Assembly: GCF_049615385.1 (NCBI RefSeq)
Contig: NZ_JBMZFL010000005.1
Strand: one strand, 5' to 3'
Length of the DNA stretch: 64,000 nucleotides
Source of the DNA: Aequoribacter sp049615385
GTDB taxonomy: Bacteria > Pseudomonadota > Gammaproteobacteria > Pseudomonadales > Halieaceae
Shown here piece after piece: positions 18,709 through 28,475 of this stretch. How positions within the stretch are numbered: position 1 is the stretch's first letter; every line of letters begins with the position of its first letter. The position numbers were made by a program, and so were the translations under genes. The notes under the pieces are model-generated. The model saw nothing but the letters and a program-made list of their open reading frames with translations, was not told where the DNA came from and did no database searches.

Positions 18709-19209
18709 TCAGATGGTCGGCACGCGAGCATCTTGCAGTTGCGCCTGGCTCCAGTTCAACATCGTATCGATATGCGGCATAAGCACAGACTGATCCATAG
18801 CATCCTGCGTTTGCGGCGCGAGCAATTTTAGCGCGTAAGCCATGATAAGCAAAACAACAACGCCGCGGACAAGCCCAAAAGCTGAGCCTAAGATTCGATC
18901 AAAAAACGAAAGTCCCACTGCTTGGATCACCGATTGAAGCAGTCGACTCACCAAAGATGTCGCAATTAAAGTCGCCACCATGACACCCAAGAACGCAACG
19001 ACTTGGCGAACCACATCGCCGCTGATCAGGTCACTTAGATAACTCGCCAGCCAAGGCGAATAACGACTGGCAAGAATAAAGCCAGCGATCCATCCGAGCA
19101 GCGACAGGGCCTCGCGAACAAACCCACGCCACAAACTCAAAAAAATCGACAAACCTAAGACACAGACAATGCCCCAATCGACCCAATTAAACGTTGTTGT
19201 ATCGAGCAT
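18709..19209 (-). CDS. cvpA: CvpA family membrane protein
   Basis: 166 residues with four predicted membrane helices (for example IVCVLGLSIFLSLWRG and VAFLGVMVATLIATSL). CvpA is linked to colicin V production and to envelope integrity and bile resistance in enterobacteria; its exact role is unclear. ATG 19209 is chosen over an in-frame start 18 nt upstream because of a strong CTAGGAGAACGC ribosome site and the conserved FNWVDWGIV. It lies between dedD and purF, as in most gammaproteobacteria. Confidence 0.92.
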   Translation of the reverse strand: MLDTTTFNWVDWGIVCVLGLSIFLSLWRGFVREALSLLGWIAGFILASRYSPWLASYLSDLISGDVVRQVVAFLGVMVATLIATSLVSRLLQSVIQAVGLSFFDRILGSAFGLVRGVVVLLIMAYALKLLAPQTQDAMDQSVLMPHIDTMLNWSQAQLQDARVPTI

Positions 19210-19217
19210 GCGTTCTC

Positions 19218-19811
19218 CTAGGGCCAATAGCGCACAATCAAGGATTTGACTGACAGTGCTTCATCCACCGCCGCCTTCACAGGCGCTAAGTCCCGTTTTT
19301 GATACTTCGGTCCCACATACACTCGGTATCGGATTCCCTCGGGACGATCGACCTCTACGACATAAGCCTTATACCCAAGTTCTTGTAATTTTAGGGACAC
19401 CGAACGAGCATCGCTTTTGCGCGCCATGCTAACGACCTGCAGTGTGTAAGCAATTGGGCGCCCCTTGTCATCGAGTTCAATATCCTCGGGAGGCTCCGTC
19501 AAATCCTTGTTAGTGATGGCTGCAGCCGGTAAAGCCGTATCACCCGATAACAGCTCAGCAGTTTTGGCGGCATCTTCGGCAACATCGGGCTCGTCGGAAT
19601 CTGCCTGAGGATTACGACTTGCATCGACCTCTATGGCTGGCCACTGAAACTCGCTTTCATCAACGGGCGTAAGCGGCTCGTAGGTCTCAACGCTCGGAAC
19701 CTGAAGACGCTCAGCGGGCGTTTGCAGCGATTGGTCCACAAATATAATTGGCCAAAAAACCACGCCTAAGGCGGTTAAGACTAAAGCCCCTACTAGTCGT
19801 TGTCGCAACAT
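19218..19811 (-). CDS. dedD: DedD-like SPOR domain protein
   Basis: 197 residues from ATG 19811. A single N-terminal anchor (LVGALVLTALGVVFWPIIFV) is followed by an acidic, low-complexity periplasmic linker. The C-terminal SPOR domain is about residues 125-197 (YTLQVVSMARKSDARSV...YRVYVGPKYQKRD). SPOR domains bind denuded septal peptidoglycan glycans, so a role in cell division is likely. It falls between folC (7 nt) and cvpA (8 nt), a conserved order. Confidence 0.88.
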   Translation of the reverse strand: MLRQRLVGALVLTALGVVFWPIIFVDQSLQTPAERLQVPSVETYEPLTPVDESEFQWPAIEVDASRNPQADSDEPDVAEDAAKTAELLSGDTALPAAAITNKDLTEPPEDIELDDKGRPIAYTLQVVSMARKSDARSVSLKLQELGYKAYVVEVDRPEGIRYRVYVGPKYQKRDLAPVKAAVDEALSVKSLIVRYWP

Positions 19812-19818
19812 CTTGGTC

Positions 19819-21084
19819 TTAATTCTCCGTTTGACGCGCCCAAACCTCAAACGCCGCTACGGTCGTAAACGACCCGATTATCAATAATAAGTCATCTTGT
19901 TGTGACTCTTGCCACATTGCCTCGCACGCGTGTGCAACAGTGTCGTAGCACTTAGCGCCCTGGCCCGCCACGTTCTCCAAGACCGCTTTTAATTCGAGCG
20001 CCTTGGCGACTCTGGGATTGTGCGCCTGATTGGGCAAATACCAGTGGCTAATGGTATCCGCCGCTAACGCGAACATTGTACCAGTGTCTTTATCGATCAT
20101 GGCAGAAAATACAGCGCGACAGGTCTTAGGGGCGAACCGCGCTTCAACAAATTCAGCCAAGGCTTTAATTGCAGCAGGATTATGAGCCACATCAACCAGC
20201 ACAGTTCGATTTTGGAGATCACGAATCTCGCGACGACCGGGGACCTGCAGGCTTGTTAACACAGCAGATGCATTGCCAGGAAGACCATACCCCAGGCAGA
20301 GCAGAGCCTGCACGCCTGCTGCTAAATTCGAGGGTAATAAGGCGCTTCGAGGCAAGTTGGTCAGATTGATGTGCCCTTCACTCGATTGCCATTTACCCGA
20401 CCAACGAAAGGGATCAAACCGCAACTCGTAATCAGTATCGACGCGCACGGTCACTGCGCCTATGCGGTTTAACTCAGGCAACAGGGTCCTCGGCAAGTTC
20501 GATTCAGCGACGACACAGGGTGCTCCAGCACGCGCGACGCCAGCCTTTTCGATCGCGATAAGCTCTCTGGTGTCGCCTAAATAATCTTGATGATCAAGAT
20601 CGATACTGGTAACGACTGCGACGTCGGCGTCAAAAATATTCACCGCATCTAAACGTCCACCAAGCCCCACTTCAAGTATCCAAACATCGACCTGGGCTTG
20701 CTGAAAAATAAACGCAGCCGCCAGTGCAGAGAATTCGTAATAGGTTAGCGAGATTTCACCGCGTGCCTGCTCAATTGCCTCAAAAGCGTCGACGATAGCC
20801 GCATCGCTAGCAAGCTCATCGTTAATCACGATCCGCTCGTTAAATGACACGATGTGGGGCGAGGTAAATACGCCAACCGCAACCCCCTGGGCACGCAACA
20901 AGGCGTTAACGGTCGCCACCGTCGAGCCCTTGCCGTTAGTTCCGGCAACCGTCAAAGTTTTTCCCGCAGAACGCAAGCGCAGACGCGCCGCCACTTCGGC
21001 AGCGCGTTCAAGACTTAAATCAATGGGTTTCGAATGGGCGTGCTCTAAATGTTCGAGCCACGCCTCAAGCGTTTTCGCTGGCAT
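19819..21084 (-). CDS. folC: Bifunctional dihydrofolate synthase / folylpolyglutamate synthase
   Basis: 421 residues from ATG 21084. FolC adds glutamate to dihydropteroate and then to folates. The Mur-ligase P-loop is GTNGKGSTVATVNALL, and the DLDHQDYLGDT and DVAHNPAAIKAL blocks of the ATP/folate site are intact. A TTG 9 nt upstream is possible. The start lies inside the last 20 nt of accD, so translation is coupled to it. The accD-folC-dedD-cvpA order matches Pseudomonas. Confidence 0.95.
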   Translation of the reverse strand: MPAKTLEAWLEHLEHAHSKPIDLSLERAAEVAARLRLRSAGKTLTVAGTNGKGSTVATVNALLRAQGVAVGVFTSPHIVSFNERIVINDELASDAAIVDAFEAIEQARGEISLTYYEFSALAAAFIFQQAQVDVWILEVGLGGRLDAVNIFDADVAVVTSIDLDHQDYLGDTRELIAIEKAGVARAGAPCVVAESNLPRTLLPELNRIGAVTVRVDTDYELRFDPFRWSGKWQSSEGHINLTNLPRSALLPSNLAAGVQALLCLGYGLPGNASAVLTSLQVPGRREIRDLQNRTVLVDVAHNPAAIKALAEFVEARFAPKTCRAVFSAMIDKDTGTMFALAADTISHWYLPNQAHNPRVAKALELKAVLENVAGQGAKCYDTVAHACEAMWQESQQDDLLLIIGSFTTVAAFEVWARQTEN

Positions 21085-21982
21085 CAGAGTCAACTAGCTC
21101 ATCCGCAGTTGCGCTGCCCCGCGTGGAGGCCGAATGCGTCAGTTTTTGCAACAAGCCACCGAGCGTTTCGCGCATATCATTGCGATGTACGATCATGTCA
21201 ATGGCACCATGTTCCAACAAAAATTCACTCCGCTGAAAACCTGGTGGCAATTTCTGACGGATAGTCTGCTCAATAATGTTGGGGCCAGCAAAACCTGCAC
21301 GCGCATCAGGCTCAGCAACGTTAATATCGCCCAGCAACGCTAACGAGGCCGACACCCCACCATAAATAGGGTCTGTCATCACCGAAATGTAGGGAATACC
21401 CTCTTGCTTCATACGCTCGATAACAGCCGATGTTTTGGCCATCTGCATTAGAGAAATAAGCGCCTCTTGCATGCGTGCACCGCCCGAGGCGGAAAAGCAT
21501 ACCAAGGGCTGCTTTTGCTCGATCGCGATAGTCGCTGCACGAGTGAACTTTTCGCCCACCACGTAACCCATTGAACCACCATGGAAATTAAACTCAAAGG
21601 CGACTGCAACCACGGGTAACGACAAAACTGTACCCTGCATCGCAATCAGAGCATCGCGTTCACCGGTCGATTTCTGTGCTGCACTGAGGCGATCTTTATA
21701 GCGCTTTTTGTCTTTAAACTTTAAGCGATCAATAGGCTCGATATCCGCTAAGATCTCTCGGCCACTGCCCTCGTCCAGAAACAATGCCAAACGACGTCGC
21801 GCGCCAATACGCATGTGGTGATCGCATTTAGGACAGACATCCGCGTTGCGCTCAAGCTCTGGACGATACAGCACCGCCTCGCATTTAACGCACTTTTTCC
21901 ATAGGCCTTCCGGCACATTGGCTCGTTTTTCCGAGGTATCTTTGCGAACCCCCGTGGGCAAAATTTTATCTAGCCAGCTCAT
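21065..21982 (-). CDS. accD: Acetyl-CoA carboxylase carboxyltransferase subunit beta
   Basis: 305 residues. AccD with AccA transfers the carboxyl group from biotin to acetyl-CoA to make malonyl-CoA. The N-terminal zinc ribbon is complete (Cys31, Cys34, Cys50, Cys53; CVKC...CPKC). The carboxyltransferase core shows GGSMGYVVGEKFTRA and FSASGGARMQEALISLMQM. The ATG has a GGAGGGACT ribosome site. The C-terminal 20 residues are poorly conserved and overlap folC. Confidence 0.97.
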   Translation of the reverse strand: MSWLDKILPTGVRKDTSEKRANVPEGLWKKCVKCEAVLYRPELERNADVCPKCDHHMRIGARRRLALFLDEGSGREILADIEPIDRLKFKDKKRYKDRLSAAQKSTGERDALIAMQGTVLSLPVVAVAFEFNFHGGSMGYVVGEKFTRAATIAIEQKQPLVCFSASGGARMQEALISLMQMAKTSAVIERMKQEGIPYISVMTDPIYGGVSASLALLGDINVAEPDARAGFAGPNIIEQTIRQKLPPGFQRSEFLLEHGAIDMIVHRNDMRETLGGLLQKLTHSASTRGSATADELVDSDASENA

Positions 21983-22036
21983 AGTCCCTCCGTAAGCGGC
22001 AAGTATACGCCGGTCCGGTAATGCATTAAAGCCTCG

Positions 22037-22834
22037 CTATACGCCACTGCGGATGTCGCCTAACAACGACACTGCCGCTTTAACTCGAGCTTCTACAGAC
22101 TGCGACTCATCACCCAGAAGATTCACCAAAGCGCTTCCTACAACCACGCCATCAGCTTCGGCACCCACACGCGCTGCCGATTCCGCGTCTTTGATACCAA
22201 AGCCGACTACGACAGGTAATTCGGTACCGGCCTTAATCTGCTTTACCTTGGCAGCCACCTCGTTGGTATTTAAATGCCCAGCGCCAGTCACACCTTTCAA
22301 AGAGACGTAATAAATGAATCCGCTGGCCTGCTGAATAATCAGTGGAATGCGCTCGTCTGGCGTAGTTGGCGCGATCAAGAAAATATTATCAATACCGACG
22401 CGCTTCAACTCGAGGTTCATTGCCGCGACTTCCTCGGGTGGCAGATCGACCGTGATAACACCGTCTACACCAGCCTCTGCGGCAGCATCAGCGAAGGCCG
22501 AATACCCCATATGCTCAATCGGATTAGCGTAACCCATGAGTATAATCGGCGTCTTGGCGTCTTGTGTCCGAAATTCGGCGGCCATGGCTAGGCATTTACG
22601 CAGACTGACAGAGTGCGCCAAGGCGCGTTCGTGCCCTTTTTGAATTGCAGGCCCCTCGGCCATAGGATCCGAAAACGGCACACCGAGCTCTAACATATCG
22701 GCACCAGCCGCTACTAGATCATGCATTAAACTGACGGTAACAGCTGGTTCTGGGTCACCCCCCACAACGTAGGGAATGACCGCTTTTTTACTTTCGGCAA
22801 GCAGCGACTGCCACTTTGCTTGAATTCGACTCAA
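22037..22834 (-). CDS. trpA: Tryptophan synthase alpha subunit
   Basis: 265 residues. TrpA cleaves indole-3-glycerol phosphate to indole, which is channelled to TrpB. Signatures are LELGVPFSDPMAEGP and the second catalytic-loop region GVDGVITVDLPPEE. The start is set at TTG 22834. It gives the family-typical (M)SRIQAKWQ N-terminus, and a GGAGAA ribosome site lies 8-9 nt upstream inside the last codons of trpB. An ATG 30 nt further upstream would add a tail translated across the trpB end and is less likely. Only 1 nt separates it from the trpB stop. Confidence 0.95.
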   Translation of the reverse strand: MSRIQAKWQSLLAESKKAVIPYVVGGDPEPAVTVSLMHDLVAAGADMLELGVPFSDPMAEGPAIQKGHERALAHSVSLRKCLAMAAEFRTQDAKTPIILMGYANPIEHMGYSAFADAAAEAGVDGVITVDLPPEEVAAMNLELKRVGIDNIFLIAPTTPDERIPLIIQQASGFIYYVSLKGVTGAGHLNTNEVAAKVKQIKAGTELPVVVGFGIKDAESAARVGAEADGVVVGSALVNLLGDESQSVEARVKAAVSLLGDIRSGV

Positions 22835-22835
22835 T

Positions 22836-24068
22836 TTATTTTTCTCCAAAAATGTCTGCGCCATCCACTTCGGCGACCGTAAAAATATCCTTATCGCCGC
22901 GACCTGATAAATTCACGATAATGCTTTGGTCGGGTGTCATGGTCGCCGCCAACTTTGCGGCGTATGCCAGTGCATGCGAGGTTTCCAATGCCGGCATGAT
23001 CCCCTCGGTGCGAGTCACTTTGTGAAACGCTGCGAGCGCTTCGTCGTCATTCGCCACCACGTAGTTAACCCGTCCGATGTCTTTGAGCCACGAGTGTTCA
23101 GGCCCAACACCCGGGTAGTCCAACCCGGCAGACACCGAGTGCGTGTGCATGATTTGTCCGTCTTCGTCTTGCATCAGGTAAGTGCGATTACCGTGCAGGA
23201 CACCCGGCGTCCCCGCCGTCAATGGCGCAGCATGCTCATTGGTCTCAACACCATGACCACCGGCTTCCACCCCGTAGATGGCAACACCTTCGTCTTCTAG
23301 GAAGGGGTGAAATAACCCAATTGCGTTACTGCCACCGCCGACACATGCCACCAAAGCATCGGGCAAACGTCCTATCTGATTCAAACTTTGGGCTCTTGCC
23401 TCACGGCCAATAACACTTTGGAAATCGCGCACCAACATTGGGTAGGGATGCGGCCCTGCGACGGTACCAATAATGTAAAAGGTATCGTCAACGTTAGTGA
23501 CCCAATCGCGCATGGCTTCGTTCATGGCGTCTTTTAGGGTTCTTGACCCTGAGGTGACCGACACCACGTTAGCACCTAGGAGACGCATTCGGTACACGTT
23601 GAGTGCTTGGCGCCGGACGTCCTCCTCGCCCATGAATACATGGCATTCCATGCCCAAACGCGCCGCAATGGTAGCGCTTGCAACGCCGTGTTGACCCGCA
23701 CCGGTCTCTGCAATGACACGTTTTTTACCCATGAATTTCGCAAGTAGCGCCTGACCCACCGTGTTGTTGACTTTGTGCGCACCGGTGTGATTCAAATCTT
23801 CGCGCTTAAAGTAAATACGTGCTCCACCGATTTCATCAGACCAGCGCTCGGCCTCGTACAAAGGCGAGGGGCGCCCCACAAAGTGCGCCAAATACGCATC
23901 AAATTCTTTCTGAAAATCCGGGTCATCTTTCAACTGGATGTAGACGCGTTCTAGGTCAGCTAGAGCCGACATCAGCGTTTCTGACACAAATTTGCCGCCA
24001 TAGGGGCCAAAACGACCGTTGGCATCGGGCACCTGCGCATATACGCTTGGATCGATGGGTTTATTCAT
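22836..24068 (-). CDS. trpB: Tryptophan synthase beta subunit
   Basis: 410 residues. TrpB condenses indole and serine to tryptophan using PLP. The cofactor lysine is Lys99 (HTGAHKVNNT) and the phosphate-binding loop is CVGGGSNAIG. It overlaps the end of trpF by 8 nt and abuts trpA, so trpF-trpB-trpA is a tightly coupled unit. Confidence 0.98.
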   Translation of the reverse strand: MNKPIDPSVYAQVPDANGRFGPYGGKFVSETLMSALADLERVYIQLKDDPDFQKEFDAYLAHFVGRPSPLYEAERWSDEIGGARIYFKREDLNHTGAHKVNNTVGQALLAKFMGKKRVIAETGAGQHGVASATIAARLGMECHVFMGEEDVRRQALNVYRMRLLGANVVSVTSGSRTLKDAMNEAMRDWVTNVDDTFYIIGTVAGPHPYPMLVRDFQSVIGREARAQSLNQIGRLPDALVACVGGGSNAIGLFHPFLEDEGVAIYGVEAGGHGVETNEHAAPLTAGTPGVLHGNRTYLMQDEDGQIMHTHSVSAGLDYPGVGPEHSWLKDIGRVNYVVANDDEALAAFHKVTRTEGIMPALETSHALAYAAKLAATMTPDQSIIVNLSGRGDKDIFTVAEVDGADIFGEK

Positions 24069-24699
24069 GGGGTTTTACCTTATCAAATGACTTTACCGCA
24101 TTAACGAATGCGCGAACTTTCAGTGGGTCTTTTACACCTGAGCTAGACTCAACGCCACTGCTGATATCAACAGCACTTGGACGATAGTGCAACAAAGCCT
24201 TGCTGACATTCTCAGGCTTAAGACCGCCCGCTAGAATCCAGGGGCGATGCAATGACTCAGGCATGGCAGACGGGTCAATCTCGTGCCCTGTGCCGCCTGG
24301 GACACCATCAACCCAAGCGTCTAACAACAGGGATCTTGCGGTCCCAAACTCATTGATGGCAGTGATCACATCCTGAGCGTTTCGAACTCGAACCGCCTTC
24401 CAGTAGGGGTGTCCGATCGCACAACAAAACTCTGCTGTTTCATTTCCGTGGTACTGAATGATGTCGGGTTGCACCTCGCCAATGATTTGCCTCACAGTCT
24501 CAGCTGACGCGTCCACCACCAACGCGACCAAAGTCACCATCGGCGATATCGCCTCGCGTATCTGCTTGGCCCTTGCAATAGAGACTGCCCTGGGACTTGG
24601 CTCATAAAATACCAAACCGATAGCGTCAGCGCCCTCAGACGCCACCATTAAGGCATCCTGTACCGAGGTAATTCCGCAGATTTTGATTCGAGTAGCCAG
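24061..24699 (-). CDS. trpF: Phosphoribosylanthranilate isomerase
   Basis: 212 residues if it starts at CTG 24699. TrpF converts phosphoribosylanthranilate to CdRP. The (beta/alpha)8 signature is RIKICGITSVQDALMVASEG with its catalytic Cys, followed by GADAIGLVFY and, near the end, LAGGLKPENV and DISSGVESSSGVKD. No ATG, GTG or TTG lies in frame between the end of truA (24761) and the first conserved residue. The only well-placed initiator is CTG 24699, 8 nt after TGGAG, giving (M)ATRIKICG. The next in-frame ATG, 24792, is inside truA and would add 31 unrelated residues. Confidence 0.93.
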   Translation of the reverse strand: MATRIKICGITSVQDALMVASEGADAIGLVFYEPSPRAVSIARAKQIREAISPMVTLVALVVDASAETVRQIIGEVQPDIIQYHGNETAEFCCAIGHPYWKAVRVRNAQDVITAINEFGTARSLLLDAWVDGVPGGTGHEIDPSAMPESLHRPWILAGGLKPENVSKALLHYRPSAVDISSGVESSSGVKDPLKVRAFVNAVKSFDKVKPHE

Positions 24700-24760
24700 G
24701 GTTTTCGCTCCAGAAAATTGGCGCGCATGATAACAGATTTGGGGAGTTGAGTCGCTAGCC

Positions 24761-25579
24761 CTAGGGCAAGAATATAGGCCCACCGACCGCATCTGGAAGC
24801 TGGTACTTGCGAGGGTAAGCGACTGAGGTCAAATACAAACCATCGGGAGGTGCGGTATCGGCTGCGACAGTTCGGTCTTTGCCCTGTAAAAGTTGAGCAA
24901 TCCAGTCCATTGGCTTTAACCCACGACCTACCAAGCTTAATGAACCAGCGATATTACGTACCATATGGTGCAAAAACGCGTTGGCTCGAATCTCCATGAC
25001 AACAAACGGGCCTCGACCGACAACATTGACCGCCTGTACTTCGCGAAAAGGCGTATTCGACTGGCAGCTGGCGGCGCGAAACGCCGAGAAGTCTTGCTCA
25101 CCGATTAAACTCTGGGCCGCTTCATTCATTGTCTGGGAACACAGGGCATTGCGCGACCAAGTCACCTGCTTCAATAGTGAGGTAGGCCGCACTTCTTGAA
25201 CACACCATACGTAGCGATAGGTTCTTTGTGTCGCTGAAAATCGAGCATGAAACTCATCAGGAACTGCACTTGCCCAATGAACCCGGACCGTAGGGGGCAA
25301 CACCGCATTAGAACCAACCACCCAGGCCTTAAGACTTCTAGACACCGGCGCGTTAAACGACACAACTTGAGACGTCGCGTGCACACCAGCATCGGTCCGC
25401 CCCGCACAAGCCACACGGACATCGTGATTGGCAATTTGGCTAAGGGCAGCCTCTAGAGTTTCTTGGACCGTCTGATCAGTGCCACCTTGACGCTGCCACC
25501 CATGAAATAGACTGCCGTTGTACTCCACAGCTAATGCAAGAGACTGCCCTACAGCTAAAGGGGTGTCGCTAAAACTCAC
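24761..25579 (-). CDS. truA: tRNA pseudouridine(38-40) synthase
   Basis: 272 residues. TruA makes pseudouridine at positions 38-40 of the anticodon arm. The catalytic aspartate is Asp63 in CAGRTDAGVHAT, and the FHARFSATQRTYRY block is typical. The GTG start at 25579 overlaps the fimV stop (TGTGAG). The fimV-truA-trpF order is the Pseudomonas one. Confidence 0.96.
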   Translation of the reverse strand: MSFSDTPLAVGQSLALAVEYNGSLFHGWQRQGGTDQTVQETLEAALSQIANHDVRVACAGRTDAGVHATSQVVSFNAPVSRSLKAWVVGSNAVLPPTVRVHWASAVPDEFHARFSATQRTYRYVWCVQEVRPTSLLKQVTWSRNALCSQTMNEAAQSLIGEQDFSAFRAASCQSNTPFREVQAVNVVGRGPFVVMEIRANAFLHHMVRNIAGSLSLVGRGLKPMDWIAQLLQGKDRTVAADTAPPDGLYLTSVAYPRKYQLPDAVGGPIFLP

Positions 25580-28359
25580 AGCAGAGTTGTAAGTAAGGCG
25601 TCAGCTTCACGTCGTTGCGCATCATTGCCTGTTTCGACCACATCTTCGAGAATGCTGCGCGCCGAGTCGAAGTCTTCCATATCGATGTACGCTCGCGCTA
25701 GATCAAGTTTCGCAGCGGGGGCGTCTTCACCCTCTGCCACAAATATTTCATCGTGTTCATCGTCGCTCGCAGTAGGGGCTGACTCAAGCTCGAATAAATC
25801 GCTTACGTCAACATCGTCATCGGCTTCATCCTCGGCCAGCGCAAAATCCGACAAATCGATCTCATCGGTCATATCCGCTGGACCACTTTTAAGATCCATA
25901 TCAGAGAAATCCAGCGAATAGGAGTCGTCCTCTTCGTCTTCGCTTGGAGCGGCCGCGGCATCAGGCTGGATCGGAGCCTCGGCCTCAGCGTCATCCAAGA
26001 GATGCGACAGATCGAACTCTTCTAACAATTCATCGCTCGCCTCAGCAACAGCTGCTTGCTCATCGTGGTCAAGCATGATGTCATCCAGAGCATCACCATT
26101 TTGCGCCACTTGTTGTGCGGCTAACTCTCTCTCGCGAGCTCGCATTTCAGCCTCGCGTTCTTCACGCAAACGCGCTTGCTGCTGGGTTTGCAGTTGGTCG
26201 AAAAAGGCATCCACCTCATCAGGACCACCGCTTTGGGCTTCCTCTTCGGCATCGCTGTTGCGGTCAAAGGCGGCGTCGGCAGGAACGTCTGCCAGAACTT
26301 TAGCAACATCCTCCTCAAACTCCGACAAATCAAACTCACTGGCCTCGTCAGAGCCCACCTCTATCTCGTTGGCAGCAGCGCTTGCATCAGCTAGGTCAGC
26401 GGTATGTTCTTGCTCATGTTCCACTCCCGCATCATCCGCCGCATTATCTGTCGCTGCACCTGCACTAGCGGCACCTGCAGGGGGCTTTTCATCCAACAGA
26501 CTGTCAAGGGCGTCGCCAAAGGGGCCAAACATTGAGGAATCGGCACCGAGATCAAAGACCTCATCGTTACTCCCGGACTGCTCTTGTTCGATGAAACCAC
26601 CACGCATCATCAGCTCGTCAGCTCGAACCACGATGTCACGTGAACAGTTGTCCAATACGCCTTGGTAGGCGTTACGAGCGTCGTCTTCCCGACCCGCGTC
26701 TACCAACACCTCCACTAATTTCAATCGGCACTCATCAGCACTCGGATTCTTCTCGAGCGACCCCTGCAGTAAATCAATGGCTTGGCTGATGCGGCCGTAA
26801 GCGATATAAATATCAGCTTCGGCCAAGGCATCTTCGATATCCATGTCCGACGCGTATTCATTGGTCGCCGCTGTTGAACCTCTGAACGAATCTGTAACGT
26901 GGGACGGCAGATCGTCGTCGTTGGAATCGTGATCAATTTCCAGACCAGAGTCGCTGAGGCTTACGCCAGCGAAAACGTCATCGTCTAGACTATCGGAGAG
27001 ATCTTCCAGATCATCCTCTTCGTTTAATGACGAGCTACGACGGCGTTGCCAATATAAACCCAAAGCGGCTAACAAGGCGGCAAGACCCACCCCGCCGGCA
27101 ATCATAGAAATAGACAATCCCTCGGACTTTGTCGGAGCCGCTGAGCTGACCTCGGGTACGGCTTTTACGGCTGGTGCATTCAAATCGACTACGGTCGCGG
27201 GTGCTTTGCTCTCCGTCTCCGTCGCTTTCACCTCAGCCTGATTTGCCTGCGCCGTCGTTTCTTGCGGCGGCTTCGCTGTCGTCTGTTGCTCTGCGACAGG
27301 CGCTGAGTCCTTGTTCCCAAGCGCATCACGCAAAAGCGCGATCTGCTCATCTTTGGTTTCGATAATCGCTTGCATTACCGCCAGCTGATCTTCGACGCTG
27401 GCTAATTGTTTTTGCAGCTGGGCGAGACGTTCATCGTTGACGGCAAACCCAGAATCACTCGTTTCACTCGCCGAGCGATCCTTTGTCGCAACAGTGCCGG
27501 CCGATTCGAAATCAGTATCGACGCTATCGGCCGCAATACGCAGTTTGGCTGCGGGTTGTGATACACGCCCTGCTCGCCAATCTTGATTCTGACGCCGAAT
27601 GTTCGCCAACACCACTTCACTATCGCTCAAACTTGCATCAAGCTCGGTCGGTAAATAGACCACACGCCCGGCTTTCAGTAAATTGATGTTGTTGTTGATG
27701 AACGCGTCTGGGTTTTGGCGCTGAATTTCAAGCATCGTCGCTTGCACCGACGAGCCGGGAAGTTTCGCCTCCAGAGCGATTTCCCAGAGAGTTTCATTGG
27801 GCTTGACTCGATAGTTCTGGCCGGTCTGCGGTCGATCAGTAATGCTTTCTTCGCCTGTGGCTCTCGAGGTGGTTGTTGACTGGCGAGACGACGCCGCACC
27901 TTGATCTTGTGAACGATCAGCGCTAGTCACTACATCGGTGGCCGAGATAACAATGCCGTCGTCAAACACTGGAGGATCCAGCAACAGTGTGTACTCGCGC
28001 AGCAAACGACCGCTGGGCCATTTCGTTTCTAATACGAAATCGAGATAGGGTTCTCTGACAGGCTCGCGTGTCGTCACCGCGACATAGCTTTCACCGCCGG
28101 TATCCACAACAACCTGAAAATTAATGCCCGTTAAGAAAAAATTGCGTTCAATGCCAACGTGCTCAAAGTCTTTATCTGATGCAAGCTTAACCAAAATTTG
28201 TGTCGGCAACAGACCTTCGGTATTTAGAATTTCAATTCGGGCGTTGAGAGGTTCATTTAGGTAGGACTCGAGCTCAATATCACCGAGTCCTAGTGCCGAA
28301 GCAAATTGTGTCTTAAATGCAGTCGCCGCAAGCGCAATAGCGAGCAATTTTCGCTTCAT
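25576..28359 (-). CDS. fimV: FimV/HubP-type polar peptidoglycan-binding protein
   Basis: 927 residues. A signal peptide (1-22, MKRKLLAIALAATAF...) precedes the FimV N-terminal domain (GLGDIELESYLNEPLNARIE). A LysM domain follows at about 183-237 (YRVKPNETLWEIALEA), then a coiled coil at about 310-352, one membrane helix at about 413-435 (IAGGVGLAALLAALGLY), and a very acidic cytoplasmic region. Within the acidic region are TPR-like helices (IYIAYGRISQAIDLL) and a C-terminal FimV motif (KLDLARAYIDMEDFDSARS). FimV/HubP marks the cell pole and supports type IV pilus assembly and twitching in Pseudomonas. It lies between asd and truA, as in that genus. Length varies widely in the family because of the acidic linker. 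Confidence 0.93.
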   Translation of the reverse strand: MKRKLLAIALAATAFKTQFASALGLGDIELESYLNEPLNARIEILNTEGLLPTQILVKLASDKDFEHVGIERNFFLTGINFQVVVDTGGESYVAVTTREPVREPYLDFVLETKWPSGRLLREYTLLLDPPVFDDGIVISATDVVTSADRSQDQGAASSRQSTTTSRATGEESITDRPQTGQNYRVKPNETLWEIALEAKLPGSSVQATMLEIQRQNPDAFINNNINLLKAGRVVYLPTELDASLSDSEVVLANIRRQNQDWRAGRVSQPAAKLRIAADSVDTDFESAGTVATKDRSASETSDSGFAVNDERLAQLQKQLASVEDQLAVMQAIIETKDEQIALLRDALGNKDSAPVAEQQTTAKPPQETTAQANQAEVKATETESKAPATVVDLNAPAVKAVPEVSSAAPTKSEGLSISMIAGGVGLAALLAALGLYWQRRRSSSLNEEDDLEDLSDSLDDDVFAGVSLSDSGLEIDHDSNDDDLPSHVTDSFRGSTAATNEYASDMDIEDALAEADIYIAYGRISQAIDLLQGSLEKNPSADECRLKLVEVLVDAGREDDARNAYQGVLDNCSRDIVVRADELMMRGGFIEQEQSGSNDEVFDLGADSSMFGPFGDALDSLLDEKPPAGAASAGAATDNAADDAGVEHEQEHTADLADASAAANEIEVGSDEASEFDLSEFEEDVAKVLADVPADAAFDRNSDAEEEAQSGGPDEVDAFFDQLQTQQQARLREEREAEMRARERELAAQQVAQNGDALDDIMLDHDEQAAVAEASDELLEEFDLSHLLDDAEAEAPIQPDAAAAPSEDEEDDSYSLDFSDMDLKSGPADMTDEIDLSDFALAEDEADDDVDVSDLFELESAPTASDDEHDEIFVAEGEDAPAAKLDLARAYIDMEDFDSARSILEDVVETGNDAQRREADALLTTLL

Positions 28360-28475
28360 AATGAATGCCTTTTTTACCGCCAGTCTAGCTGTGTCATTGG
28401 CCTTGGTATGTTTTTTAACGTCTTGGATATGCTCGTTTTACGTTGAAACAACTTAGCACATCACCAAAGTATCAT

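Noticed and set aside
24700..24792. ATG 24792 as the trpF start
   Set aside because: It would overlap truA by over 30 nt, has no ribosome site and adds residues unlike TrpF.
26075..26668. Plus-strand 197-codon frame rich in Ser/Ala
   Set aside because: It is a shadow of the acidic, repetitive fimV coding sequence; Ser/Ala bias is what antisense of Asp/Glu/Ala codons gives.
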